In this document: positions 37,946 through 46,876 of the stretch, piece after piece
Position numbering within the stretch: position 1 is the stretch's first letter
How the letters are laid out: each line of letters starts with the position of its first letter
Assembly (NCBI GenBank): GCA_015207195.1
Contig: JADEXJ010000001.1
Coordinates: 1 to 64,000 of the forward strand
Source of the DNA: Pleurocapsales cyanobacterium LEGE 10410
GTDB taxonomy: Bacteria > Cyanobacteriota > Cyanobacteriia > Cyanobacteriales > Xenococcaceae
DNA length: 64,000 nucleotides
Direction: 5' to 3'
The notes under the pieces: generated by a model
What the model was told of the DNA's origin: nothing
Databases searched by the model: none
The model's input: the letters and a program-made list of their open reading frames with translations, nothing else
Position numbers and translations under genes: made by a program

Positions 37946-38554
37946 TCACCCGTCCTTGAATAACTTCCAATCTTCAGGAGTGTTGCAGTTAAATAAACAG
38001 GTGCGATCGCTAAGGGGTAATTCTTTAACGGGATATTTTGCCAACCATGACTGAAAAGACCTGCCACCATCTTTGATGTAAGTCTCTAACAAGGACAAAC
38101 AGCTTTGACGATAAAAACCACACAAAGGCTCCCATCCTTGAGAATTTCTTGGTAACAGGGCGATTTCTGTGGGTAACACTGTTGCCAAAGCTGGTAACCA
38201 CTGTTTTACTTGAGACGAAGATAGACGAGGTAAATCACAGGCGAGTAATAATACCCATTCTGTCTCAACTAGCCGTAGTCCTTGGGCAAAACCAATCGTG
38301 GGGGTATTAGAGCGACAATCCATGATCGGCTTTTCTCTAACTAGCTGACAATTCGAGGGTAGAACATTTTGGTATTTTTCAATCCAAGGCGTGACTACAT
38401 AAACCCGATTAGTACATTCTTTGGCAACCAGACAAATTCGAGACAGCAAAGTATCATTACCGATAGTTAACAAGGCTTTGTCTTTGCCCATACGAGAACT
38501 TTCTCCTCCAGCTAAGATAATCGCCGTTACCTCATCTTCAAATGATTTTTTCAT
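37946..38554 (-). CDS. mobA: Molybdenum cofactor guanylyltransferase MobA
   Basis: Adds GMP to molybdopterin to make the MGD cofactor needed by NarB. The nucleotide-binding loop AIILAGGESSRMGKDKALL is at residues about 11-29. LLACDLPRLS is the conserved metal-site region, and the C-terminus has the common FNCNTPEDW motif. 202 aa, normal length. It starts 24 bp from the divergent gene at 38579, so the two probably share a short promoter region. Confidence 0.93.
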   Translation of the reverse strand: MKKSFEDEVTAIILAGGESSRMGKDKALLTIGNDTLLSRICLVAKECTNRVYVVTPWIEKYQNVLPSNCQLVREKPIMDCRSNTPTIGFAQGLRLVETEWVLLLACDLPRLSSSQVKQWLPALATVLPTEIALLPRNSQGWEPLCGFYRQSCLSLLETYIKDGGRSFQSWLAKYPVKELPLSDRTCLFNCNTPEDWKLFKDG

Positions 38555-38578
38555 CAGATATTACTTAGTAAAGAAACA

Positions 38579-38938
38579 ATGAACCGTCAATCTCAGCTCC
38601 AAAGACGAACAGAGCAACATCTCAAGCTCTGGATTTATTTATTACCCGTTGTGGGAGTAATTCCTGCCGTTTGGACTCTATATCGCCAGAACAATATTGC
38701 TGATAATTCGTCTAAGGATCGCGAGCGACAGAAAATTAGCCGTTTTTCAATTAATTTACTTTTAGTTTGGTTAAGTTGCTATTCTTTATGTTCTTTGGGT
38801 GCAGCAAATGCTTCGGAAATCACCTCTTTTCGCCTACTATATGCCAATGCCATTATTACTACGGGATATTTTATCACCTGTACTTTTTTGATGACTCGCT
38901 TGGGGAAAAGCCAGCTACCAACTGACGAAATGAATTGA
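38579..38938 (+). CDS. Small polytopic membrane protein, unknown function
   Basis: 119 aa with three hydrophobic segments (about residues 17-33, 57-77 and 88-105) and a basic N-terminus (QLQRRTEQHLK). Divergent from mobA. I do not recognise it, but the segment spacing and codon use look like a genuine conserved cyanobacterial membrane protein. Confidence 0.6.
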   Translation: MNRQSQLQRRTEQHLKLWIYLLPVVGVIPAVWTLYRQNNIADNSSKDRERQKISRFSINLLLVWLSCYSLCSLGAANASEITSFRLLYANAIITTGYFITCTFLMTRLGKSQLPTDEMN

Positions 38939-39239
38939 TTTTTGTAATTATTATGGCAAAATAATACAGCTATACAATCTTTAATCAGCTAAATTGTTGC
39001 TCTGACAAGCTCAAAATCAAATATTGTTTTTTGCTAGATAGCAACCAACAGCCAGAACCAGCCTTTTAATTAATCTTATTTTGATGACAAACTTGGTTTT
39101 AGATATTTTTTCGATTAAATAACTGCTAAATAACTGCTATTATTATTTGAATTATACTTGTATCTATATACATTCAAATTTTCCTTATTTTCAGTTAAAA
39201 ACTATAATTTACTTTCTTATTTAGCGAGAGGATAAAAGA
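38939..39239. other. 301-bp AT-rich gap upstream of the LCP gene
   Basis: It contains a tandem 11-mer TAAATAACTGC (39116-39126 and 39127-39137). AGAGGA lies a few bases before the GTG start of the next gene. Nothing else was seen. Confidence 0.45.
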
Positions 39240-40751
39240 GTGCCAGTTAGAAAAGCTTACCAATCAAATCCTTCGGGAAGACAACCTACCGCTCGAATTG
39301 ATTCGACTACCTACTCTTCAAACCACAAGAGAAAATTGAATAAAAAAAGAGCGATTTTAGTTGGTCTGGGCTTGACAACTGTATCTCTAGTCTCAGCAGC
39401 ATTTGGTGCATTCCTTGCCGTTGCTATGTCTACTGCTTCTCCGCTACAGCAAGCAGAATTGAGCAATGAAGAACAAAAAGTTTTTAGTAAGGCAGAAACC
39501 GTAACTGCAAAAAACCTCAATCTACCAGAACTAAAACGCCCCGTAAATATTTTGGTTTTGGGTATTAAAGTAATTAGCTCAGATTTAGAGGAGAAAGGAA
39601 TTAAATACAAAAAACAAGACGTTGGTTATCATCATTTAGTCAACTCTTTTGATGGTCTCAGCGACAGCATTCTATTGCTGCGGTTTGACCCTGAAAAAGA
39701 GAAGGTGTCGGTGCTTTCTGTTCCCAGAGATACTCGCGTCTATATAGAAGGCTATGGAGTCAGAAAAATTAATCATGCCAATGATTATGGTGGTCCCGCC
39801 TTAACCGCAAGTGTTACTAGCGAATTGTTGGGTGGAATTAATATCGATCGCTATGTAAGGGTCAATGTCCAGGGAGTTGAAAAACTGATTGATGCCTTGG
39901 GCGGTGTCACGGTTAATGTACCCAAAAACATGAAATATAACGATTTTAGCCAGCATCTTTATATCGACCTCAAAAAAGGCATTCAGCACCTAGATGGTGA
40001 CAAAGCTATGCAGTTTTTGCGCTATCGATATGACAACTACGGCGATATTTCTAGAGTACAACGCCAGCAAATGCTGATGCGATCGGCAGTGGAGCAAACA
40101 CTCAAACCCGCCACCGTGGTTAAAATACCCAAAATCCTCTCGGTAATTCAATCTCATCTGGATACCAATTTGACCGTCAGAGAATTAATGGCTTTGTCTA
40201 ACTTCGCCTCGAAAACTGATAGATCTGATATTAAGATGATGATGCTGCCTGGAGACTTTAATAGTGGAGATGAGAGGGTTAGCTACTGGCTACCTAACCA
40301 CAAGGGCATCAACAAGTTGATGTCTAAGCATTTTAATTTGCCTCAAGAACAAAACAATGAGGAGATCTCGCCCCATCGCTATGCCAGCTTGAAAAGTGTA
40401 CCAGACGTTAGTAACCCTCGCCTGAAAATTGCGGTACAGAATAGCATCAAAGATTCAGAAACATTACAGTCTGCTTTAGATTTGCTGCGAGAGGCAGGCT
40501 ACAGAAGAGTATTTGCCAGTAAGAATTGGCAAGATCCTTTGCCCACTACTAGAGTAATTGCTCAATCGGGAGACGATGATGCTGCCGAAGAGGTGCGTTC
40601 GATTTTGGGTGTAGGAGAAGTAGTAGTAGAAAGTACTGGAGTTTTAAAGTCAGATATTACAGTGCAGCTAGGACAAGACTGGGAACAACAGCTACAAAAG
40701 CTGATTGAATCCGAGCTAGAACTTGATTTTGAATTAGAGTCAGATCTTTAA
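39240..40751 (+). CDS. LytR-CpsA-Psr (LCP) family protein with LytR_C domain
   Basis: LCP proteins transfer lipid-linked glycans to cell-wall or other acceptors. 503 aa, GTG start with AGAGGA upstream. A basic cytoplasmic N-terminus is followed by one TM (about residues 39-62). The LCP domain spans about 100-330 (GLSDSILLLRFDPEKEKVSV, LSVPRDTRVYIEGYGVRKIN, and GDKAMQFLRYRYDNYGDISR with the conserved Arg residues). The C-terminal LytR_C-like domain is about 390-490 (LKIAVQNSIKDSETLQSALD). It may attach exopolysaccharide or other glycans to peptidoglycan. Confidence 0.88.
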   Translation: MPVRKAYQSNPSGRQPTARIDSTTYSSNHKRKLNKKRAILVGLGLTTVSLVSAAFGAFLAVAMSTASPLQQAELSNEEQKVFSKAETVTAKNLNLPELKRPVNILVLGIKVISSDLEEKGIKYKKQDVGYHHLVNSFDGLSDSILLLRFDPEKEKVSVLSVPRDTRVYIEGYGVRKINHANDYGGPALTASVTSELLGGINIDRYVRVNVQGVEKLIDALGGVTVNVPKNMKYNDFSQHLYIDLKKGIQHLDGDKAMQFLRYRYDNYGDISRVQRQQMLMRSAVEQTLKPATVVKIPKILSVIQSHLDTNLTVRELMALSNFASKTDRSDIKMMMLPGDFNSGDERVSYWLPNHKGINKLMSKHFNLPQEQNNEEISPHRYASLKSVPDVSNPRLKIAVQNSIKDSETLQSALDLLREAGYRRVFASKNWQDPLPTTRVIAQSGDDDAAEEVRSILGVGEVVVESTGVLKSDITVQLGQDWEQQLQKLIESELELDFELESDL

Positions 40752-40821
40752 TTATTAAACTTAGGGCTAAAAGCTAATCTTGCTATACTTTGGATTGCCC
40801 ATATAGATCTTGATTTACAGA

Positions 40822-42885
40822 ATGAGCGATCGCCAATCCCCAGATTATCGCCCGATTCGCAGACGTTTACCCAACCAAAGATGGCAGATTGCCAAGCCTC
40901 AACCAGAACGCGCTTTAGAATTAAGCGTTTCGACTGGCTTGCTGCCCCTAGTAGCTCAGATAATTATCAATCGAGATATTGCTACTCCCGACGCAGCCCA
41001 CACCTATATCGAACCAGAATCCCAGAGTTTACCCTCTCCCCTAGCAGAATTTAAAGATTTAAAAACCAGCGTCGAGCTGATCGAAGCAGCGATCGCCGAT
41101 GAAGAACAGATTGCTATCTGCGGGGATTATGATGCTGACGGCATGACCAGTACTGCTTTACTATTGAGAGCGTTAAAACATTTAGGAGCTAAGGTAGACT
41201 ATGCCATTCCCAGTCGCATGAAAGACGGTTATGGGATCAATAATCGCATCGTCGAAGAATTTGCCGAACATGGAGTGGGTTTGATTCTGACGGTGGATAA
41301 CGGTATTTCTGCCTATGAGCCTATTGCCAGGGCGATCGATCTCGGCTTGAGCGTGATTATTACCGATCATCACGACTTACCAGAAAAACTTCCCCCAGCA
41401 GATGCAATTCTTAACCCCAAATTATTGTCAGATAGCTCTCCCTACAAAGGACTAGCAGGAGTTGGCGTAGCCTATGTTTTGGCGATCGCCACAGCTCAAA
41501 GTTTGGGCAAGCTCAAGGGTTTGACCAATCCGATTATGGAACTATTTACCCTGGGAACAATTGCCGATCTCGCTCCCCTGACGGGAGTTAATCGCCGTTG
41601 GTTGAAAAGAGGTTTACGCGCCTTACCCAATTCCCAACTACTCGGTATTCAGGCATTAATGCAGGTAGCGGGGGTAGATGAAGCACAAAAACAACTAAAG
41701 CCCGACGATATTGGCTTTCGCCTAGGACCAAGAATCAATGCGGTGGGGCGGATTGGCGATCCCCAGATGGTGATCGAGCTATTGACTACCGAAGATCCCC
41801 AGGTGGCATTAGAAAGAGCATACCAATGCGAGGGAATTAATCAAAAGCGTCGCCAGCTATGCGAACAAATAGAACAAGAAGCGATCGCCCTGGTGGAAAA
41901 TACACCCCTTCCCTGGAAAAGCGATCGGGTTTTAGTCGTAGTGTCGGCGGGGTGGCATCATGGGGTAATCGGCATTGTTGCATCCCGCTTGGTAGAACGT
42001 TATGGCGTGCCTGTATTTATTGGTACTTACGAGGATGATGAACCAGAATCAGACGCAGCTCCTTCCATGATTCGCGGATCGGCAAGAAGCATTGACGAAT
42101 TTAACGTATTTGATGCTCTCAACTATTGCAGCGATTTGTTGGGTAAGTTTGGCGGACATCGCGCAGCAGGAGGCTTTAGTTTCCCTGCGGATAATTTAGA
42201 ACAGGTAAAGCAAAGATTGAGTGAGTTTGCTCATAAATGTCTGGAGATAGAACACCTCAAGCCCTTGGTTAAAATAGACGCTCAGGCTAGCTTAGGACAA
42301 ATTAATTACCAACTCTACGAACAGATCGAAGGATTGCAGCCCTGGGGGATCGGCAACAGCACTCCTGTATTCTGGACACCTAATGTAAGTGTTATCGAGC
42401 AAAGAGCGATCGGCAAAAGTCAAAGTCACCTTAAGTTGACCTTACAAGAAGCTGACAGTTCGACTCAAATTAAAGCCCTAGCTTGGCGATGGGGTGAGTA
42501 TTGTCCTTTACCAGAACGTTTAGATATTGCTTACAAATTAAAAGAAAACCATTGGCAGGGTAATACCAACATCGAACTAGAATTAGTTGGAGTCAGACTG
42601 CCTCAAGGAGAATCGAATGATAATATCGCTGCTTCAAATAAGCGCGCTAAAGATAACGTTCAAAAAGCAGTGTTTACTTATAACAGCAGAATCTATGTAT
42701 GCAGTAAATCTTCCGCAGAACTTCGGATCAGAAACGATCGCGGTAATGTTTTAGCCGTCAGTAAAGGCGATCGCACTGGTTTAATTGGTAAATCTAGAGA
42801 GGAAGCTAAACAGGTTGATGTAACTAAAGCACCTTATTTTCAGCTGATTAAGGCTGCGCTACGGGCAATTGAAGAAGATAAATAG
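40822..42885 (+). CDS. recJ: Single-stranded-DNA-specific exonuclease RecJ
   Basis: A 5'-3' exonuclease in recombination and repair. ATG 40822 is preferred over a TTG four codons earlier. The DHH phosphoesterase domain includes CGDYDADGMTSTALLLRALK, LTVDNGIS and the namesake ITDHHDLP. The DHHA1 domain has GKFGGHRAAGGFSF. A C-terminal OB-like domain and a tail follow, giving about 687 aa, longer than E. coli RecJ, as usual in cyanobacteria. The G of its TAG stop is the first base of the inverted repeat that encloses the next gene. Confidence 0.95.
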   Translation: MSDRQSPDYRPIRRRLPNQRWQIAKPQPERALELSVSTGLLPLVAQIIINRDIATPDAAHTYIEPESQSLPSPLAEFKDLKTSVELIEAAIADEEQIAICGDYDADGMTSTALLLRALKHLGAKVDYAIPSRMKDGYGINNRIVEEFAEHGVGLILTVDNGISAYEPIARAIDLGLSVIITDHHDLPEKLPPADAILNPKLLSDSSPYKGLAGVGVAYVLAIATAQSLGKLKGLTNPIMELFTLGTIADLAPLTGVNRRWLKRGLRALPNSQLLGIQALMQVAGVDEAQKQLKPDDIGFRLGPRINAVGRIGDPQMVIELLTTEDPQVALERAYQCEGINQKRRQLCEQIEQEAIALVENTPLPWKSDRVLVVVSAGWHHGVIGIVASRLVERYGVPVFIGTYEDDEPESDAAPSMIRGSARSIDEFNVFDALNYCSDLLGKFGGHRAAGGFSFPADNLEQVKQRLSEFAHKCLEIEHLKPLVKIDAQASLGQINYQLYEQIEGLQPWGIGNSTPVFWTPNVSVIEQRAIGKSQSHLKLTLQEADSSTQIKALAWRWGEYCPLPERLDIAYKLKENHWQGNTNIELELVGVRLPQGESNDNIAASNKRAKDNVQKAVFTYNSRIYVCSKSSAELRIRNDRGNVLAVSKGDRTGLIGKSREEAKQVDVTKAPYFQLIKAALRAIEEDK

Positions 42886-42983
42886 TCCACAGATGAACAC
42901 GGATAAACACAGATGGGTTTGTTGGTTGGTATCGAGATTAGTGTGTTATGGTTTGATGATTTGTGTTTTGTGCTTTTGATGGG

Positions 42984-43388
42984 ATGAGTCGTAGTCAAGC
43001 GGATTTGAATGATTTGACACAGAAAATTATTGGTTGTGCTTTTGAGGTGAGTAATGTTTTGGGTTGTGGTTTTCTGGAGAAGGTTTATGAAAGAGCCTTG
43101 GTACGAGAATTGAGCATAGCTGGATTAGATGTCCAGGCTCAATATCCCATATCTGTTTACTATAAAAAAACAGTTGTCGGTAACTTTTTTGCCGATATTT
43201 TAGTTGAAAAATCTATTTTAGTAGAACTTAAAGCCTTAAACTCTTTAGAAAATAAACATCAAGCACAGTGTCTTAACTACCTCAAGGCTAGTGGCTTAAA
43301 CCTCTGTCTGCTTATCAACTTCGGTCAACCAAAAATTCAAATAAAAAGAATTATCCAAAACCCACAAACAAACACAACCCACAGATAA
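42984..43388 (+). CDS. GxxExxY family protein (PD-(D/E)XK nuclease-like)
   Basis: A 134-aa protein. ATG 42984 is preferred; a GTG 7 codons upstream is possible. The namesake motif is GFLEKVYERAL, followed by LVRELSIAGLDVQAQYPISV. The restriction-nuclease-like core is VGNFFADILVEKSILVELKA (Asp ... Glu-x-Lys), and the usual end is NYLKASGLNLCLLINFG. Family function is unknown; the core suggests a nuclease fold. The gene lies entirely inside inverted repeats and its end (TNTTHR-stop) runs into the right arm. Confidence 0.85.
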   Translation: MSRSQADLNDLTQKIIGCAFEVSNVLGCGFLEKVYERALVRELSIAGLDVQAQYPISVYYKKTVVGNFFADILVEKSILVELKALNSLENKHQAQCLNYLKASGLNLCLLINFGQPKIQIKRIIQNPQTNTTHR

Positions 43389-43406
43389 CCCCATCTGTGT
43401 TCATCT

Positions 43407-43482
43407 TCTTGATGCAGTCCTAAAGGATACACCTTCGGATATCGCTCTAAGAAGGAAACCTTCAAGACCGCGCTGCATCGCT
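43407..43482 (+). repeat. 76-nt palindromic insert in the right arm of the GxxExxY cassette
   Basis: It begins TCTTGATGCAGT and ends GCATCGCT; GATGCAG and CTGCATC form short terminal inverted repeats. Inside are GAAGG-AAA-CCTTC followed by AAGACCGC. It splits the repeat between ATCT and GTGTT at the same point as the 73-nt insert at 47758-47830. Confidence 0.7.
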
Positions 43483-44307
43483 GTGTTCATCTGTGGACAC
43501 GATCAAAGTCAAACCAGCTAAAAAAATCAATCCCATTACTCCCGCGATCGGATTCCCATCAATACCCGTAACCCAAACAGGAACGCGATCGCTATACTCA
43601 ATCAATTCACCAACATTAACAATATAGTAGCCCCAGACCAACCCCCCGTGGATGCCGATACAAATTCCCAAGCGATCGCCATGCCGATATTTAGCCAACA
43701 CCAAAGCTATTCCCAATAAAACTAAAGCAGGAAAAGTTACCGCAGTGCGGATAATTTCTGTAATTGGCTTGAGAAAGTGAGCTAAGGCAAAGATAGTAGC
43801 ACTAAGATAAATGCAGGTTTTTTTGTCGTAATCTCGCTGTAATTCGTCTAATAGCCAGCCACGAAACAGTAATTCTTCTGCTAAACCAATGCCCACCGCA
43901 CTCAACCAGCCTTCAACCACAATCTTTAGCAAACTAGCCGAGGGTGTAGTAACCTCAATCCAACCTAATAGTGCTTCGACAATAAACAAGCCCAAACAAA
44001 ACCATAAGCCAATTGCTAAACCCTTAAGAAACTCTTGGCTATTTCTGCTACTTCTTACTAAACCGTAGCGAGCAAAAATATGTGCTTCATTGTGTACCGA
44101 TTTGCCCCAAAATCTCCAGAAAAATAGCAACTCAACAAACAGCAAAGCCATAGTTAAAATGCTAGCGAGATTGGAATCGTAACGCAGTAGCCAATAAATC
44201 GGAATTGCTAATGGCAGCCATAAAATAGACAAAACACCAATGAAAATTAACAATCTCACTGGTGCTGTAAAACTCGATATTTTCCGCAAATCTGGTGTAA
44301 TTGGCAA
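43462..44307 (-). CDS. CPBP family intramembrane glutamic endopeptidase
   Basis: A polytopic membrane protease of 281 aa (Abi/CAAX-processing type). TTG start; no ATG fits and the ribosome site is weak. Motif 1 is EELLFRGWLLDEL (Glu-Glu-x-x-x-Arg, about residues 145-157), motif 2 FALAHFLKP, motif 3 HGGLVWGYY. About eight hydrophobic segments. It lies 29 bp after clpS and is probably co-transcribed. Oddity: the last 11 residues (STDEHSDAARS) are encoded by the dispersed repeat and its insert, so the original C-terminus has been replaced or extended. Confidence 0.85.
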   Translation of the reverse strand: MPITPDLRKISSFTAPVRLLIFIGVLSILWLPLAIPIYWLLRYDSNLASILTMALLFVELLFFWRFWGKSVHNEAHIFARYGLVRSSRNSQEFLKGLAIGLWFCLGLFIVEALLGWIEVTTPSASLLKIVVEGWLSAVGIGLAEELLFRGWLLDELQRDYDKKTCIYLSATIFALAHFLKPITEIIRTAVTFPALVLLGIALVLAKYRHGDRLGICIGIHGGLVWGYYIVNVGELIEYSDRVPVWVTGIDGNPIAGVMGLIFLAGLTLIVSTDEHSDAARS

Positions 44308-44336
44308 TTAATTATGTAACCAAAAAAATAGACTAA

Positions 44337-44630
44337 TTACTCATCAGGCTCAATAGTGCTGGTTAAACCGTGATTCAACAGAGTTTCTGAATAGAATTCT
44401 GCGTGTTCCAAAGCACAGGTGATCACCAACCCTACACCACTGTTGTGAGTTTCCATCATGATGTTGACTGCCTGGGGTTGAGTCATTCCACCGACAGTCT
44501 GCATCAAAACCTGTACCACATACTCCATCGAGTTAAAATCATCGTTATGAAGCAGCACCTTATAGCGAGGTGCGTGTTTTCGCACGGTTGAGGTTGAGCT
44601 TTTTTTGATTACAGAAGTTCCCAAGGACAT
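44337..44630 (-). CDS. clpS: ATP-dependent Clp protease adaptor ClpS
   Basis: A 97-aa adaptor that binds the ClpA/ClpC N-domain and delivers N-degron substrates. Core: YKVLLHNDDFNSMEYVVQVL (residues about 23-42), then MTQPQAVNIMMETHNSGVGL and CALEHAEFYSETL. AAGGAG lies 8 nt before the ATG. It is upstream of the CPBP protease gene on the same strand. In cyanobacteria the ClpS partner is ClpC. Confidence 0.95.
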   Translation of the reverse strand: MSLGTSVIKKSSTSTVRKHAPRYKVLLHNDDFNSMEYVVQVLMQTVGGMTQPQAVNIMMETHNSGVGLVITCALEHAEFYSETLLNHGLTSTIEPDE

Positions 44631-44990
44631 TGATCTCTCCTTTAAAATTCCTTTTACTTTTACTAAATTGTTTAAATTGTTCCCGTTATTATTATTTAGG
44701 GATTAAAGATTTCTGTGACTGCTCAAAAACGAGCTACATCAGGTTTTGAATGTCGCTTGCAAGTAATCTTAACTTTTATAAATCACTTACTTATGATACT
44801 TAATTTTAATTCGATCCTCATCCATCTGAACTCAGGATTATATTAGTCAAATTTATCGGTAAGCCAATAGCTATAGTTTTTAATTGTAATCGAGCTAGCA
44901 ACTGCTTATCAACAAAAAGAACTTTGACCAAAGTAAACTGTACAATAAAAAAGTTAACACAAGTTAATAAGAACTAGCTTTGATTTGAAA
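44631..44990. other. 360-bp divergent promoter region
   Basis: It lies between clpS (minus) and an alpha/beta hydrolase gene (plus). AT-rich. I saw no hairpin, repeat or small gene. Confidence 0.4.
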
Positions 44991-45893
44991 ATGCCGATAA
45001 CTTCTCCACCAACGATGCAATTTCCTGGGACATACTGGCAGTGGCGAGGCAACTCGATTTACTATGTATGTGCGGGAGAAAAGCAGTCTGCCAAACCGCC
45101 TCTACTGCTAGTACACGGTTTTGGAGCATCTACCGATCACTGGCGCAAGAATATTGCTCAATTACAAGAACAGTTTCAGGTTTGGGCGATCGATCTCTTA
45201 GGTTTTGGGCGATCGGCTAAACCTAAACAAGAGTATAGTGGCAGTATTTGGCGAGAACAGCTACAGGACTTTATTACTGAAGTTATCTGTCAGCCTACCG
45301 TGTTGGCAGGTAATTCTTTAGGAGGTTATGCCTGTCTTTGCGTAGCAGCAGAATATCCCCAGTCTACGGCAGGTTTGATTTTGATTAATAGTGCTGGACC
45401 TTTTTCCGATACTGAGGTCACTTCGACTCAAACTTACTCTAATTCAGTCGGTAAGCTGATGAGATCGATTCTCTTACAGCCTTGGGCAAGTTTTTTGTTG
45501 TTTCAATATGTCCGTCGTCGTTCTATAATTCGTAAGACACTAAATCAAGTCTATTACGACCGCAATGCCATAACCGACCAGTTGGTAGAAGATATCTATC
45601 GCCCTTCGTGCGATCGCGGTGCAGCAGACGTTTTTAATGCCGTATTCAAAACCCCCCAAGGAGAAAAAGTAGATGTACTATTAGGTAAAATGCAATGTCC
45701 TCTACTAATTTTGTGGGGAGAAAAAGATCCCTGGATCAATGCCAGAGAAAAAGGTTCAAAATTTAGACAGTATTACGATCGGGTGACAGAACACTATCTT
45801 GAAGCTGGTCATTGTCCCCACGATGAAATTCCCGAACAAGTCAACGCTCTAGTAACAGACTGGATTTTGTCCATTAGTGAGCTACAATCTTAA
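44991..45893 (+). CDS. Alpha/beta hydrolase fold protein
   Basis: A 300-aa hydrolase from ATG 44991. The oxyanion-region motif PPLLLVHGFGASTDHWRKNI is near residue 38. The nucleophile elbow GNSLGGYACL gives the catalytic Ser. LLILWGEKDPWI supplies the Asp and EAGHCPHDEIPEQV the His. The family is often annotated as haloperoxidase or esterase in cyanobacteria and its plastid relatives; the substrate is unknown. The next gene begins 55 bp downstream on the same strand. Confidence 0.85.
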   Translation: MPITSPPTMQFPGTYWQWRGNSIYYVCAGEKQSAKPPLLLVHGFGASTDHWRKNIAQLQEQFQVWAIDLLGFGRSAKPKQEYSGSIWREQLQDFITEVICQPTVLAGNSLGGYACLCVAAEYPQSTAGLILINSAGPFSDTEVTSTQTYSNSVGKLMRSILLQPWASFLLFQYVRRRSIIRKTLNQVYYDRNAITDQLVEDIYRPSCDRGAADVFNAVFKTPQGEKVDVLLGKMQCPLLILWGEKDPWINAREKGSKFRQYYDRVTEHYLEAGHCPHDEIPEQVNALVTDWILSISELQS

Positions 45894-45948
45894 TTGCTGT
45901 CTTCTTAATAATTTGTTACAAGGTAATAGTAACTCAATCTATAGCTTT

Positions 45949-46740
45949 ATGTTTGGTGGATTTGTCGGATTTGGTAATAATAAAGGCGGAGATTGGGGCG
46001 AAAACCTCATCAATACTGTCGCAAGCAACACAATCCGTCATCTATTTACTCGTAGCGAGTCGGTAGAAGTAGCGGTAAAATGCAATCCTTCTAGCAAATT
46101 ACTACAGGGAACGATTGACAGCTTTAAAATGAGTGGTCGCGGTTTGGTAATCCGCAAACAGTTTCGCACCGAAGAAATGTCTTTCGAGACTGATGCCGTA
46201 GCAATAGATTTTGGTTCTGCGGTTCAAGGAAAGATCGCTCTCAAGCAGCCTACTCAGGCGATCGCCCAGGTAAGACTATCTCAGGCTGACATTAACAAGT
46301 CCTTTGAAGCAGATCTAGTCAGAAAACGCTTAGAGAATTTAACTCCTGATGCTTTAACAGCAATATCTGAAGGTAAACCTGTTTCTTTTACTGATGTAGA
46401 AGTACAGCTACTACCAGAGAATAAAGTAAAGCTTTTTGCCCAAGCTAGTTGGGACGATACCACCGTTCCCGTCAGTCTCAACTGCACTTTAGCCATAGGT
46501 AAACGTAGAAGAGTTAAATTTGATAATGTTCAATTTGACCCAGAAGACGTATCCTCGGAGTTACAAGAAACTTCAAAAAAACTGTCTCTGGCATTGGGTG
46601 AAATCCTCAACGAGATGGTAGATTTAGACCGATTTAACCTCGATGGAGTCAAATTAAGACTAAATCGTCTAGAAACAGAGGGAAAAATGCTTTTATTCAG
46701 CGGTTATGCCCAAATAGAGAGAGTGCCACAGACAGGCTAA
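45949..46740 (+). CDS. DUF2993 (LmeA-like) lipid-binding protein
   Basis: A 263-aa protein from ATG 45949 (MFGGFVGFGNNKGGDWGENL); upstream codons overlap the previous gene. Typical DUF2993 features are VEVAVKCNPSSKLLQGTIDS, FKMSGRGLVIRKQFRTEEMS and the central beta-rich repeats, related to tubular lipid-binding proteins. Cyanobacterial members are common and of unknown role. It is probably co-transcribed with the hydrolase before it. Confidence 0.8.
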   Translation: MFGGFVGFGNNKGGDWGENLINTVASNTIRHLFTRSESVEVAVKCNPSSKLLQGTIDSFKMSGRGLVIRKQFRTEEMSFETDAVAIDFGSAVQGKIALKQPTQAIAQVRLSQADINKSFEADLVRKRLENLTPDALTAISEGKPVSFTDVEVQLLPENKVKLFAQASWDDTTVPVSLNCTLAIGKRRRVKFDNVQFDPEDVSSELQETSKKLSLALGEILNEMVDLDRFNLDGVKLRLNRLETEGKMLLFSGYAQIERVPQTG

Positions 46741-46876
46741 GTAGAGTCAAAAGTAGCAAGTTTAGTGTTTACTAAGAAAGATAAACTGGAAACTATCTAA
46801 AATCGATCTTTGCCTGAGGACGTAAGGTATTTTCCAAATTATCGATTGAGCTTTGTTAAAAAAATTTATTTTTAGA

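Larger units (their letters stand above)
42885..43498. mobile_element. GxxExxY cassette bounded by nested inverted repeats
   Basis: The outer arms GTCCACAGATGAACAC (42885-42900) and GTGTTCATCTGTGGAC (43483-43498) are a perfect 16-bp inverted repeat. The inner arms ACACAGATGGG (42907-42917) and CCCATCTGTGT (43390-43400) are a perfect 11-bp one. Between them lies one gene of the GxxExxY family. The right arm is split by a 76-nt palindromic insert. Solo arms occur elsewhere in the window. There is no transposase, so movement in trans or by recombination is inference. Confidence 0.5.
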
